The notes: generated by a model not told the origin, from the sequence alone. A stretch of DNA of 44,318 nucleotides from an uncultured Ruminococcus sp. (GCA_902780505.1 CACZFN010000013.1:1-44318), one strand, 5' to 3'; positions 33,043 through 42,375 are shown, counted from the first letter of the stretch. Translations and numbers: made by a program.

Positions 33043-34080
33043 TTAGTATGTTAACGTTCGATATGACATTAATTTATTATATATCCATTCATCGATTCGC
33101 AGACAGTCAGAATAAGTTGACCCGCCACCTCTGTTTATTCCTACCGCTGTGTATCCTGTTGATGAGTAATATATATGAACAGGACCACCACTCTGTCCTC
33201 CTGATAAATCCCAATCACCAGATAATGTACGAGCTGACGATGATTTAACCTTACCACTGCCATAATACATATGTGTTTTATCTGTCGAAGGGTATCCTAC
33301 TGCTTTTACGGTACTTCCGTTATATGACGATGATTGCCACCTTAAACCCAACCATCCAGTTGAATTTCCCAGATTAGCATTTATTCTAATTACACCCCAA
33401 TCATCTTGATTATAATTTGAATTATACCAATCACCGCCGCACTCAAGATTATATGATGTGGCAGAGCCATAAGGTTGAGTTGTTCCATTTAGCGCTGGAA
33501 TTACTGTGATAGACTTTGCCCAGCCATTCCAATCTGTATTGTATACGCAGTGTCCCGCTGTCGCAACTGAATTAGGTCCAATCATAAATCCAGAACCCAT
33601 ATAACTCTTATTGTCTGCTCCTTTGATTAAAAGTTTAACAGTATTACACCACGGTCCAACAGCCGTATTACCAACTTTAACACGGTCATCTGAACCAACT
33701 ATTCCGTTGATTTGATCACCGTTCTCTATCAATCCACTCTGTGACATTAATTCATCGGGAATATATGCTTGTGAACTTTGTGTATCACAAGTGAAATCTG
33801 ATGCAGTAAAGGAAGAGTATTCCAACTCCTTTGTATCCAAATCGTATGTATATGAACCTGTTCTTTCTTTTGTAAATAAATTGACATCTTTAATTTTCGA
33901 TTCAGGAATAGGTGCAGGTACTGCTTCTTCAAGAAAGTCCGAAATTTCCGAACTCGTCATAGCCATAGGATAGCTGTTCTCATTGTGGCTCTTATTTTCT
34001 ACGGCTACGGCAGTCATAGAAGAACTTGTTAATACAGAAAAAGATAAGAGACCAGATATAAGCACATTATAAAATTTCAT
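33043..34080 (-). CDS. Secreted V8-like (trypsin-fold) serine protease
   Basis: The 345-residue protein has a signal peptide (MKFYNVLISGLLSFSVLTSS) and a propeptide-like stretch to about residue 135. A glutamyl endopeptidase-type domain follows, with His177 (TAGHC), Asp226/227 (NQDDWGVI) and Ser297 (GGQSGGPV) as catalytic triad. The start is placed at 34080, after AAGGAGGAC; an upstream ATG gives a non-signal extension. It lies downstream of an ECF sigma/anti-sigma pair and directly upstream of gtrA, so it may belong to that regulon. Target proteins are unknown. Confidence 0.9.
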   Translation of the reverse strand: MKFYNVLISGLLSFSVLTSSSMTAVAVENKSHNENSYPMAMTSSEISDFLEEAVPAPIPESKIKDVNLFTKERTGSYTYDLDTKELEYSSFTASDFTCDTQSSQAYIPDELMSQSGLIENGDQINGIVGSDDRVKVGNTAVGPWCNTVKLLIKGADNKSYMGSGFMIGPNSVATAGHCVYNTDWNGWAKSITVIPALNGTTQPYGSATSYNLECGGDWYNSNYNQDDWGVIRINANLGNSTGWLGLRWQSSSYNGSTVKAVGYPSTDKTHMYYGSGKVKSSSARTLSGDWDLSGGQSGGPVHIYYSSTGYTAVGINRGGGSTYSDCLRIDEWIYNKLMSYRTLTY

Positions 34081-34235
34081 AGCATTGTCCTCCTTATAGT
34101 TCAAGCAAAAAGTTTTTACTAGCTAACCTTCACATTACAATGACTTCTCCATCGGTAACACCTCCTAATTTGAAATTATCGGATTTTCACAAGGTAAAAT
34201 CTTGTCATTCAAACATATGTCGAAGAAAAGCTATC

Positions 34236-34820
34236 CTATTCTAATATGAGATTATATTCATCAAATTCGATTTGCTGATAGCTTGTTAACGTTAGTTCCA
34301 AAGATTTCAACAACTGCTCTTCGGGTATAGTTTCGTAGTATTTTTCCAAATCTTTTGAAACAGTTACATTCAATATAAATTTATCTCCAACGATGTACTG
34401 TGCTGAAAATGAATCAACAATCTCTACACCGTTATCTTCAATGCTTGTTTTAATTAACTGAACATCATCGTCAATTCCGTTATAGGATTTCCAATATTCA
34501 AATATATCCTTGGGATCGCAAGCTGTATACACTGATATGCTCTGTATCCCATTATTGTTCACATAGTAAATGTTAACATCACTATATTCTATAGCAATAT
34601 CAGCTTCAGATTCATCATTCTCACCGGTGTCATTTGTAATAAGATTCTGAGATTTATTATACCAAAATCCAATACCAACAACTACACCTATGCAAGCAAC
34701 AGCAACCAAACCACTTACAAGCCACTTGATTAATGAATTTTTATCGGGAGGATCTTCGGCAGACTTGACTATGTTCTCGTCTAAATCGCCAATTATATCA
34801 AAAAATAACTCCTTTTTCAT
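34236..34820 (-). CDS. Membrane anti-sigma-type protein
   Basis: The 194-residue protein has a short cytoplasmic N-terminus (KELFFDIIGDLDENIVKSA), one membrane span at about 31-53 (LIKWLVSGLVAVACIGVVVGIGFWY) and an outer domain of about 140 residues. It overlaps the ECF sigma gene by four bases (ATGA), the classic place of an anti-sigma factor. No zinc-binding HxxxCxxC motif is visible, so it is not a ZAS-type protein. Sequestration of the upstream sigma factor is inferred from context. Confidence 0.65.
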   Translation of the reverse strand: MKKELFFDIIGDLDENIVKSAEDPPDKNSLIKWLVSGLVAVACIGVVVGIGFWYNKSQNLITNDTGENDESEADIAIEYSDVNIYYVNNNGIQSISVYTACDPKDIFEYWKSYNGIDDDVQLIKTSIEDNGVEIVDSFSAQYIVGDKFILNVTVSKDLEKYYETIPEEQLLKSLELTLTSYQQIEFDEYNLILE

Positions 34821-35377
34821 AATTCACACCCCCTTTCTGATAAATAAATCCGAAGTTTATATCTAATTCTACTTAATTCAACTGAGATAGAATTTTCAGA
34901 GCGTCCGCATTTCTTTGCAATATATGTAATGCTATCTGAATACCAATATCGCCTGATAAACATATATTGTTTTTCTTTGGATAAAGTATCTATGAACTTG
35001 TTTATGTCTTTTACTAATTCTTCTCTAATGACACAATCTTCAACATTTTCATCATCAGAAACTATTTCGCATATTTCATCAAGAATTATTGATATTTCAT
35101 ATCCGCCGCGTTTTATGGAGTGAATGGCTTTATACTTGTTAAACGATAAATTTCTAACAATTTTTCCTAGAAAGGTGGAGAGCATTTTAGGTTTATGTGG
35201 AGGTATGCTGTTCCATGTATTAAGATATGTGTCATTGACACATTCCTCGGCATCTTCATGGTTATTTAGTATGTTCATAGCTATATTGGAGCAATAGCGG
35301 CCATATTTCATAGAAGTTTCCGTTATTGCTCGTTCATTTCTGTCAAAATATAACTGTACAATATTCTTATCTTCCAT
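34817..35377 (-). CDS. ECF-family sigma factor
   Basis: The 186-residue protein has sigma region 2 at about 10-85 (AITETSMKYGRYCSNIAMNIL, DAEECVNDTYLNTWNSIPP) and region 4 at about 130-180 (LSKEKQYMFIRRYWYSDSITYIAKKCGRSENSISVELSRIRYKL). It is short and lacks regions 1 and 3, as expected for ECF factors. It is co-transcribed with the membrane protein that overlaps its stop and probably controls that pair. It may also control the V8-like protease downstream. Confidence 0.88.
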   Translation of the reverse strand: MEDKNIVQLYFDRNERAITETSMKYGRYCSNIAMNILNNHEDAEECVNDTYLNTWNSIPPHKPKMLSTFLGKIVRNLSFNKYKAIHSIKRGGYEISIILDEICEIVSDDENVEDCVIREELVKDINKFIDTLSKEKQYMFIRRYWYSDSITYIAKKCGRSENSISVELSRIRYKLRIYLSERGCEL

Positions 35378-35812
35378 CGAGTATACACCTCGCTTTTATT
35401 CCCCTCTACTTATATACACAACTTTTGTCGGCAAATCTTACAGATTTTTTTAAAAAATTTTTAGTGCAACATTTAACATCATTATGCCACAAGTTTCTTC
35501 TTAAAGATTCGATTATAAATTGTATCTATTCTATTAGACAAAATTAAAGTTATTTTCCTAAATCTAGAGAACAAAGTTACTTGCAGTCATGACATGACTC
35601 TTTTTCACTTTTACTTCTTCATATTCACACTGTTTTTATCTTATCAAATTATTATGTACAATACGCCATTTCATTCAGTATACCACGTTTCGGATCGGAT
35701 TTCAAGGATTTTTGATATGAGTTGTTATAATTCTTATTGACTGCATATTGGCGGTCAGTTTTTCGTATCCATATAAATTGGATGCTAAAGTATGTAGAAC
35801 CATCTGATACAG
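35378..35812. other. Intergenic stretch upstream of the sigma gene
   Basis: This AT-rich sequence holds no gene. It should contain the promoter of the ECF sigma operon, but I cannot single out a convincing ECF-type -35 AAC motif. Confidence 0.4.
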
Positions 35813-35852
35813 AATTACAGGGACAACCAGAATTGTGGTTGTCCCTGTAATT
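35813..35852 (-). terminator. 17-bp perfect hairpin after the small minus-strand gene
   Basis: AATTACAGGGACAACCA (35813-35829) and TGGTTGTCCCTGTAATT (35836-35852) are perfect inverted copies around a 6-base loop. It lies 22 bases after the stop at 35875. The U-run is weak. Confidence 0.6.
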
Positions 35853-35874
35853 GTTGAAATTTTAATACAGCACT

Positions 35875-36081
35875 TCAAGCACCCTCCCTGAAGCCAACCT
35901 TGTAAACCATTCTCAGCTCGTCAGCCGTTGCCGTGCATTGCAGATCGGAAAGTCTGCGGAACACCTCTCTCTGCTCATCGGTCAGCGTAGCTTCAAACTC
36001 AGCAGACAGCTCGTCCCATTCGTCAGGGAGCGTTACGGCAGATAGGCTGCCCTCACGGTAGTTGTACATCTCATCAATCAT
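35875..36081 (-). CDS. DUF6809-like small protein
   Basis: The 68-residue protein reads MIDEMYNYREGSLSAVTLPD, then EFEATLTDEQREVFRRLSDL and ELRMVYKVGFREGA. A short acidic opening, a 'L-x-x-E-Q-R-E-x-F' helix and a final 'F-x-x-G-F-R-x-G-A' are typical of the DUF6809 proteins common on firmicute mobile elements. Function unknown. ATG 36081 lies nine bases after AAAAGGA; a TTG nine bases upstream touches that site and is rejected. Confidence 0.6.
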   Translation of the reverse strand: MIDEMYNYREGSLSAVTLPDEWDELSAEFEATLTDEQREVFRRLSDLQCTATADELRMVYKVGFREGA

Positions 36082-36281
36082 CGTAATCAATCCTTTTCAG
36101 CAAATTATACCGATATAAAGCTGTTTTGGATATGGTGTCCTAATCTGTCATTTACAAAGTATAGAAAGTTGACCACCCACCAAAAACCAACTTTCTGAAA
36201 AGTCCGTAAAATCAACACTTTCCCCCTGCTGCCAAACCTGAAATAATAGATAAAATATATCTTCCGTATATTTTTGGCATA

Positions 36282-36323
36282 AAAAGACCTGACTGTACTT
36301 ACAATTGCACAGTCAGGTCTTTT
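36282..36323 (-). terminator. Bidirectional hairpin terminator
   Basis: AAAAGACCTGACTGT (36282-36296) pairs with ACAGTCAGGTCTTTT (36309-36323), a 15-bp stem flanked by A and T runs on both sides. On the minus strand it follows the immunity-like gene ending at 36379. Confidence 0.75.
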
Positions 36324-36378
36324 ACTCTATGCCGATATTATCATTTCAGCGCCTTTATTAAGTTTTTCTTTGTGTGTA

Positions 36379-36714
36379 TTAGAACCTATTACAAAACATA
36401 TCGATAATATCTCCAGTATCTATATCTATTATTAAATATCTCCCCAGTGTATCTACCACGGTTAAGCCATGATTAACTGACATTCCCACATATGGTAACT
36501 GCTTCTTGCCGATAAATTTAGAATCAGGAGTTTTGATTTTCCATAATAAATAAAGGTTAGTATCAAAACAATAGACCAAATCAAAGTCGTCTCCGGTATA
36601 TTCTTCAAGAATAACTATGTATTCCGTTGTAATAATAAAGTCTATTATTTTACTTTTCATAACAATTGACTTATCATTATATGAAATAATATTTCCGTTG
36701 ATCAATAGTTTCAA
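36379..36714 (-). CDS. Orphan immunity-like protein (YVGM family)
   Basis: The 111-residue protein shares the core of the two island proteins at 11.9-12.9 kb: VYCFDTNLYLLWKI, then LPYVGMSVNHGLTVVDTLGRYLIIDIDTGDIID. It is intact, including the final strand lost after the stop codon in copy A. The start is TTG 36714, preceded by GGGGG seven bases upstream. No toxin tail lies upstream, so it is an orphan. Orphan immunity genes often protect against toxins of neighbouring strains; that is inference. Confidence 0.6.
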   Translation of the reverse strand: MKLLINGNIISYNDKSIVMKSKIIDFIITTEYIVILEEYTGDDFDLVYCFDTNLYLLWKIKTPDSKFIGKKQLPYVGMSVNHGLTVVDTLGRYLIIDIDTGDIIDMFCNRF

Positions 36715-36935
36715 AACGATTCCCCCAATTAAATCTTTATTTTATAACAATTTCTTAATTCGGTCTTTAGTACATTATACCACTTTTAGAATATGAAATC
36801 AATACGCCGGGAATTCAACTTTCCCCAAAACAATCAACCAAACAGCCCGAAAGCCACGCAATTAGGCTGATTTAATAAGATTCAGAAATGAAATAGACAT
36901 ACGAAAGAACTAAGGAGAATCACTCACATCTTATA

Positions 36936-37003
36936 TATAGGCAACACCGCACGACACGCGGCTAACGCATCTGATGCACAGGAGTCGTGCGGTGATGCCT
37001 ATA
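36936..37003 (-). terminator. Terminator of the ABC transporter operon
   Basis: TATAGGCAACACCGCACGAC (36936-36955) pairs with GTCGTGCGGTGATGCCTATA (36984-37003), 20 bp with one mismatch, across a loop that holds a small GCATC/GATGC hairpin. It lies right after the stop at 37008. Confidence 0.65.
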
Positions 37004-37007
37004 GCTT

Positions 37008-37682
37008 TTATTGTGAAAAAGAAACTATATTCCCGTCTGATATCTCAATTATCCGTTCACACTGCTCCGCCACGCTCATATCATGCGTAACAATGACCAC
37101 CGTTCTGCCTTGCTTATTAAGCGCCTTGAACAGCTCCATTATCTCAGCAGATGTCTTTGTATCAAGCGCACCCGTGGGCTCGTCGGCAAGTATCATGCTC
37201 GGCTCGTTGACTATTGCCCTTGCGATAGCCACCCTCTGCTTCTGTCCTCCCGAAAGCTTGTTGCAAGGCTTTTTTGCAAGTTCCTCAATGCCGACAGATC
37301 TAAGGGCGGCAAACGCTTTTTCCTTCTTGCCTTTTATCTTTTTCTTTGAGAAATTAAGCGGTATCATAACATTTTCAAGCGCTGTAAAATCCTCAACAAG
37401 CGCAAAATCCTGCATGACCATACCTATCTTTTCGTTTCGTATTTTTGCATACTGCCGCTCGGATAGGTCTTTGATAAGGGTACCGTCAATGCTGTATTCG
37501 CCCTCCTGATAGCTGTCGATGCAGGCAAGAATATGCAGAAGTGTTGACTTGCCTGCGCCCGATCTGCCGATTATTGCTACAAGTTCTCCGTCCTGTATCT
37601 CGGCGGAAACAGAGTGCAGTGCCTCAAATTCATTTGAGCGCTTGGGGTTATATATCTTCGTTACGTTTTCGATCTTTATCAT
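37008..37682 (-). CDS. ABC transporter ATPase, MacB/LolD type
   Basis: The 224-residue protein has Walker [10 protein letters not shown] (about 39-47), the Q-loop [17 protein letters not shown], the signature [14 protein letters not shown] and Walker [13 protein letters not shown], followed by the H-loop VTHD. This is the subfamily that works with FtsX-type permeases in antimicrobial peptide efflux or lipoprotein handling. It overlaps the upstream permease stop by one base (TAATG). It is the last gene of a five-gene operon headed by an ECF sigma factor. Confidence 0.92.
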   Translation of the reverse strand: MIKIENVTKIYNPKRSNEFEALHSVSAEIQDGELVAIIGRSGAGKSTLLHILACIDSYQEGEYSIDGTLIKDLSERQYAKIRNEKIGMVMQDFALVEDFTALENVMIPLNFSKKKIKGKKEKAFAALRSVGIEELAKKPCNKLSGGQKQRVAIARAIVNEPSMILADEPTGALDTKTSAEIMELFKALNKQGRTVVIVTHDMSVAEQCERIIEISDGNIVSFSQ

Positions 37683-38911
37683 TATGCGTCACCTCTTGAA
37701 AGTATTTCCTTCGGAGTGCTGTTTCCTATTATTATAAGCGGCATCAGCATCGAGCCGGCTGTGAATATCAACAGCACCGCGGCAGCCGCCGAAAATGTAA
37801 ATATATTAGGCAGAACTGTTATCTTCCCGATCAGCGACAGCCGGCCCGAGAATGTGATAAACAATGCTGCGGCTATTACAGCGGCACTCTCTGCCATTAA
37901 TGCCCAGAACAGGTTTACCAGACAGCAGCTTTTCCATTTCAGACCGCAGAGAAAGTATATCCCGTAATCGTGCAGCCTGCGCCGGGTTGAAAGGGCGGTT
38001 ATGCTGATGCTGCTCACAAGCGTCAGTATCAGCACCACAATGATAATAGGCAGATAATTAAAAATCTGCACCTTGAAATAGCTTATGCTGTTATCGTTTA
38101 TCTCGGAGAGCCTTGCCGAGAACACGCCGCCTAACCGTGTGATCTGTTTCTGATCGTCAAACAAAGTTTCATAAGAGGTGCTGTCCTTGTACTTTATGAA
38201 TGCGCAGTTTATCGACTGAAAAACGTGTCTTGCTTTGAGCTGCGAGTAGGAAAACAGCATTAGCGGACATTCATTTTCTTCAATGTCGTATTCTGAAAAG
38301 ACCATATTTGAATTGCTATCACCCGTGTGTTCATGAGTGATGCACGGCAGCTTTGTGCCTTTTTTAAGCATTCCGATTATCTTCACATCTAACTGTCCGT
38401 CCCACCCCTTGCAGGCAAACTGAACGGGGATAACATCTCCGACTCTCCAGTCGTTTTCGTTTTCGGATATGACGGCTTCGATAGTGTCGCCCGAATTAGA
38501 AATATCAAACCATTCTCCCTCTGCTAATTCGGGGGTGTATCTGCTTATAAGTTCATCATTGAAGCTGTAGCACTTGCTTTGTATGCTCTCATTACCGTTC
38601 ATCGGGAACGCCATTACGGTGTCCGAGCAGACGATCATCTCGGGCGAGGAGAGATAGGGGAAAATATCCTCGCCGTCAAGAAATTCCTCCATTGAGGAAA
38701 ACGCTGCGCCGGTTGATGCTGCCTTTGTGAACTCGCAGTAAAGCCCATCGGAGCTGTACAGATCCTTAAAAGGCGAGTAGTATTTGTATCTAATCATCAC
38801 CGATGTTACCATAACAGCTACAAGTATCACCGTGACAGCAAGCTCAATGAAGATCAATATATTCATTACAAGGTGCCGTTTTATCTCCTTTAGCGCTGTA
38901 CTCCAAAGCAT
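37682..38911 (-). CDS. FtsX-like ABC permease 2
   Basis: The 409-residue protein has one N-terminal membrane span (about 15-38), an outer domain of about 240 residues, and three C-terminal spans (about 285-400) with the FtsX-type segment SISITALSTRRRLHDYGIYFLCGLKWKSC. GGAGGCGG lies just before the ATG, which follows the upstream stop within four bases. With the second permease it should form a heterodimer driven by the downstream ATPase. Substrate is unknown; efflux of an antimicrobial peptide is the usual role of such operons. Confidence 0.82.
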   Translation of the reverse strand: MLWSTALKEIKRHLVMNILIFIELAVTVILVAVMVTSVMIRYKYYSPFKDLYSSDGLYCEFTKAASTGAAFSSMEEFLDGEDIFPYLSSPEMIVCSDTVMAFPMNGNESIQSKCYSFNDELISRYTPELAEGEWFDISNSGDTIEAVISENENDWRVGDVIPVQFACKGWDGQLDVKIIGMLKKGTKLPCITHEHTGDSNSNMVFSEYDIEENECPLMLFSYSQLKARHVFQSINCAFIKYKDSTSYETLFDDQKQITRLGGVFSARLSEINDNSISYFKVQIFNYLPIIIVVLILTLVSSISITALSTRRRLHDYGIYFLCGLKWKSCCLVNLFWALMAESAAVIAAALFITFSGRLSLIGKITVLPNIFTFSAAAAVLLIFTAGSMLMPLIIIGNSTPKEILSRGDA

Positions 38912-38912
38912 A

Positions 38913-40070
38913 TCATACCGCCTCCTTCAAGCTGCTTGTAAGCGTTTTTCTCACGGCGGCAATTACCATTGTCAGCGTTATCACCGCAAAGGAAATTGCA
39001 TATACCCAGAATATCGTCAGATACACCTTCGGGCTGTAGGCCTGCGCGAAATACTCAAACGCCTTGCCGAAAACATATCTGCAAAGCAGAATATTAAGCA
39101 CCGCCCCCACCGCATAGCAGGGTAGCACAAGCAGGCTGCATTCGCACAGATACATAAGCGCCGCCCTCAGCCTTGTGCAGCCGCTTATACGCATTATCGC
39201 AAGTCTGCGCTGCCGCTTTTGCAGAATGAACCAGAACAGCAGCGCAAAGTTTGCTACCGAGATTACCGACAGCACAAGTGACACCGAGAGCATATTGTTA
39301 TACACAGCTATAGTGTCATTGTCGGGAAATTCAAGCTCGGGGAAAACTATCTTCCCGGGAACGATAAGCTCCGCCTTTTTTACCATATCATCATAGGCAG
39401 AGCGTGTGATGTTCTTCTCAAAACTGAACCCTATCTCGCTCAGCACAAGGTCATTCGGGACGGTCAGAAACGGCACGATAGGTGTTCCCATGCCGCCCCG
39501 ATATGTGCCGACTACCTTGTAATCCTTACCGAAAAGCCTTACCGTTCCGTCTGGGTTTTCGATCATTTCGCCTGCCTCGTTCCAGCTATCCTCACTCTCG
39601 CCCCACATCAAGGCGCAAAGGCTGCCTGCGGATTCTTCCTCGTTTGTTATGTATCTGCCGGAAGATATCATGCCGTGCCGCTCGTAGTTTTCCTTTGTGA
39701 CTTCGCATATCCCATATCTGCCATTATGGATAACGAACCGCATTGCCATAGGGCCGTAGGTCATTTCGTCGGCAAATTCGGGTATCCTTGCAGCGGCATA
39801 AATAACGGTCATGCCGTTAAGTGTCTTTTCATCAAGCGTCTCGGCATAGCTTTGCAGCTCTCCTTTGGTAAGCGTCACACCCTCTGCGATAGAGGTGTCA
39901 AGGTCTTTGGTGTCGATCTCCGCCTCGGTTATCTTAACGCTGTAGTTATAGTACAGCCCGTAGGAAAAGTTCACGATAAAAGACGATGCTATAATGCACA
40001 CAACCGCCACAATAAAAATAAGCCGCTCGCCGTGAATAAAGTTTTTCAGGTTCTTAAAAACATAAGACAC
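38913..40070 (-). CDS. FtsX-like ABC permease 1
   Basis: The protein (385 residues from GTG 40070) has an N-terminal span (LIFIVAVVCIIASSFIVNF), a large outer domain and three C-terminal spans carrying ILQKRQRRLAIMRISGCTRLRAALMYL, the FtsX hallmark. GTG 40070 is preferred because GAGGGGG lies seven bases before it and homologues start at this point. An ATG at 40121 overlapping the anti-sigma stop (TAATG) is the alternative and would add 17 polar residues. It pairs with the permease at 37682-38911. Confidence 0.8.
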   Translation of the reverse strand: MSYVFKNLKNFIHGERLIFIVAVVCIIASSFIVNFSYGLYYNYSVKITEAEIDTKDLDTSIAEGVTLTKGELQSYAETLDEKTLNGMTVIYAAARIPEFADEMTYGPMAMRFVIHNGRYGICEVTKENYERHGMISSGRYITNEEESAGSLCALMWGESEDSWNEAGEMIENPDGTVRLFGKDYKVVGTYRGGMGTPIVPFLTVPNDLVLSEIGFSFEKNITRSAYDDMVKKAELIVPGKIVFPELEFPDNDTIAVYNNMLSVSLVLSVISVANFALLFWFILQKRQRRLAIMRISGCTRLRAALMYLCECSLLVLPCYAVGAVLNILLCRYVFGKAFEYFAQAYSPKVYLTIFWVYAISFAVITLTMVIAAVRKTLTSSLKEAV

Positions 40071-40120
40071 AAAAACCGCCCCCTCATTTTCAATACGAAT
40101 GAAGGGGCAGAATTTGTGCA

Positions 40121-41002
40121 TTATTCTTTGCCAAGCATTTTTGTAAGCTCTGCTATCCGCTCACGGCTTAGAGTAGTTACGGTTTCGGAGAAATCAAAAT
40201 CAATAATAACTCCGTCACCGTTATCTGCTGCAAATTTCACATTAAGCTCACCAACAAGCGGCTTATCGGGAAGCAGCCTTATCTCGGTTATGCTGTCGGT
40301 TTCAATAGTTACGGGTTCATCAAGCCTTGCGTTTGTGTATTTCTCGCCCGTGATGTTGTTATTCACCTCGGCTTTCTCGGAAAGTGTGATTTTTTGATTT
40401 AAGCCGTTGAAAATTTCAAGATAATAAGCCTCGTCGTCCTCGTGTCTGTAAACATCAAGCAGCAGTACGCTTACATCAACGCTTTTGAGATATTCCACAG
40501 CCGAGTTACTTGTATTTGCAAGCGGCATAAGCTTAGTAAGCACATCATTTCTTAACATATCTATATCCTGCGCAGTTTCTATCTGTCGGTCAAAGTCACA
40601 GAGTATCTCCTGCGCCTGACGATCGGCTTCACGGTAGGCATTTATCGCATCTTTAGAATTTGTAAACTTGATCGCTATAGTTTCTTCATTTGAATTTGTA
40701 TCATCGTAAGGAATAGAGCTTTCTTCAATAGAGGACACTGTGCTTTCAAAGCTGTCTGCCGCAGGGCTGTCTTTTTCTATGTGTTGACCGAGCATTACCG
40801 CCCCGAATGATACAAAAACGATCAGCACCGCAGCAGCCGCAAATACCCCGAGCTGTGGGCGGACATAAGCGGCTTTGTGCGTTATTTCACGCTTGCTGTT
40901 GACAGGGCTGTCATCAGTAACATCATCAGCAAACGGGTTTTCACGGGCACTGAGCTTTTTTACACCGCTGACGTAGCTGCCCACTGCATTATTTTTCCGC
41001 AT
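40121..41002 (-). CDS. Membrane anti-sigma-type regulator of the ABC operon
   Basis: The 293-residue protein has a cytoplasmic N-terminus (1-48), one span at about 49-70 (PQLGVFAAAAVLIVFVSFGAVMLG) and an outer domain with about 200 residues. Its start overlaps the ECF sigma stop by one base, so the two are made together. No zinc-finger anti-sigma motif is seen. It probably restrains the sigma factor until an envelope signal appears; this is inferred from order and topology. Confidence 0.65.
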   Translation of the reverse strand: MRKNNAVGSYVSGVKKLSARENPFADDVTDDSPVNSKREITHKAAYVRPQLGVFAAAAVLIVFVSFGAVMLGQHIEKDSPAADSFESTVSSIEESSIPYDDTNSNEETIAIKFTNSKDAINAYREADRQAQEILCDFDRQIETAQDIDMLRNDVLTKLMPLANTSNSAVEYLKSVDVSVLLLDVYRHEDDEAYYLEIFNGLNQKITLSEKAEVNNNITGEKYTNARLDEPVTIETDSITEIRLLPDKPLVGELNVKFAADNGDGVIIDFDFSETVTTLSRERIAELTKMLGKE

Positions 41003-41478
41003 CAGAATCCCTCCTTTTCGTAAGCCTTTTGCAAAAGCTTTTTCCCCCGCCTTATCAGCGAGGCAGTAGTGTTCATGCCCTTCCCGAGCAGCCTTGCCGT
41101 TTCAATTATCGTATACCCCTGAGCTAAGTGCAGGTAAAGCGGAAGCCTGTAGCGCTCATCAAGCGAGAGCATAGCCCTCATAGCGGCACGCTCCGAAAGG
41201 GTAAGCTCGTCGTCGGTGACTGCGCATGATAGCTCGTCAAGGGGAACTGTGCGGCTGTGTTCGTGAGCTTTTAGCGTGTCCTTAGCAACATTGACCGCCG
41301 TTCTTATCAGCCACGGGAGAATGTGAGCGTCCTCCATATCCTCCTGCTTCATCAGCCGGAGAAAGGCTTCCTCGGCGCAGTCCTGCGCAGAATGCAGGCT
41401 GCCTGTGTAGTGCCATGCAGCCCTTGTTACTGTTTCGGCATAGTCCTCATATATCAAAGCCATTCGCTGCCTGTCCAC
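41002..41478 (-). CDS. ECF-family sigma factor of the ABC operon
   Basis: The 158-residue protein has sigma region 2 at about 8-75 (YEDYAETVTRAAWHYTGSLHSAQDCAEEAFLRL, LPWLIRTAVNVAKD) and region 4 at about 100-150 (AMLSLDERYRLPLYLHLAQGYTIIETARLLGKGMNTTASLIRRGKKLL). The start is GTG 41478, right after GGAGGGGGAAC. It heads the operon sigma, anti-sigma, permease, permease, ATPase, which suggests an envelope-stress or peptide-sensing switch that turns on its own transporter. Confidence 0.88.
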   Translation of the reverse strand: MDRQRMALIYEDYAETVTRAAWHYTGSLHSAQDCAEEAFLRLMKQEDMEDAHILPWLIRTAVNVAKDTLKAHEHSRTVPLDELSCAVTDDELTLSERAAMRAMLSLDERYRLPLYLHLAQGYTIIETARLLGKGMNTTASLIRRGKKLLQKAYEKEGF

Positions 41479-41499
41479 AAGTTCCCCCTCCTTTCAGTC

Positions 41500-42350
41500 T
41501 CCTCAGCATATATACGAATGAAATGCGCAAATTTGTGCAGGGGTATTAAAAATATTTTATCATAAATACTTTGGTTATTCAAGTGTGATATAAAAATGCG
41601 GCGCACACCAAAGCACGCCGCAAAATAAACAGCTGCTATTCCTCCGGCCGCCCGATAAAATGAAAGTCCTTGACTAAATAAAGCCCCGTTGCCGAGCGGT
41701 CAAAGACTTTGGGCAGGTTCGGTGTTTTTTAAATTATATCATTTTATTTTTTCTTGCACAAGTAGGAGTATAGTGATTGTTTCAATAGTTGTCATATTAA
41801 CTAAATAACCAACGGCAGTTAATAACTCAATTATATAAAACAGAGAATTTGTTTGCTACCCCATCATTTTGCCTTAACTCTCACCCAAAAATCCTATGTA
41901 TAAGTGAGGGTTTGTTAAAATGCGCTCACAGTGTGTTTGATATTTGGAGAACACTTTTTTATCTCGATTTATGATGAATGTTCTTACGCCTTAGTCTTCA
42001 AACATCTTGCATAAATAATTCAATAGCAGCTTGTCCTATCACTTGCCCTTTGTGCAACCTTACGATTTTTTCAAAAGCACATTAACTATTCTGCAGATAT
42101 TTCTGAATTGACTTATGAAAGGGGGAAGTTTTAAGCTTTACAATAATATCAAAAAGGAGGTTTTTCCAATGGTTCAATAAATGCAATAATGAAATGCGAT
42201 AAATCATTTTCAGCCCTATCGGGCAACGGTATAGCTGTTTGAAAAATTGCATTTTTACCCTAATTTTACAGCTATCAGATAGCAAGCATAGATTTTTCCG
42301 TACACCGAATAAATCCGTATCCCGATTTTTCGATACCCCGCAAAATCGCA
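41500..42350. other. Intergenic stretch with a small coding remnant
   Basis: There is no complete gene. On the minus strand 41636-41722 reads NLPKVFDRSATGLYLVKDF and ends in TAG, possibly a deleted histidine kinase C-terminus (compare 'VFEKGFTG...TGIGLYLVK'), but this is weak. At about 42160 an AAAAGGAGG precedes a four-codon frame. ATAGCTGT and ACAGCTAT form an inverted pair at about 42228 and 42267, leading into the oriT-like region. Confidence 0.35.
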
Positions 42351-42375
42351 GTTTAGGGAACTCGACACCCTAAAC
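42351..42375 (+). other. oriT-like inverted repeat of the second mobilisation module
   Basis: GTTTAGGG (42351-42358) and CCCTAAAC (42368-42375) flank a 9-base loop, followed by a small CCCTC/GAGGG hairpin. It lies about 60 bases upstream of the mobC-like gene, where a transfer origin is expected. Confidence 0.45.

Noticed and set aside
34105-34180. A five-codon frame after AGGAGGTG upstream of the protease gene
   Set aside because: The ribosome site is strong but the peptide (MEKSL) is too short to support as a gene. A leader peptide is possible but unsupported.
41688-41722. A tRNA-like string (TTGCCGAGCGGTCAAAG and GGCAGGTTCGG)
   Set aside because: No acceptor stem, anticodon arm or complete cloverleaf can be built. 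The opposite strand reads as a short coding remnant.
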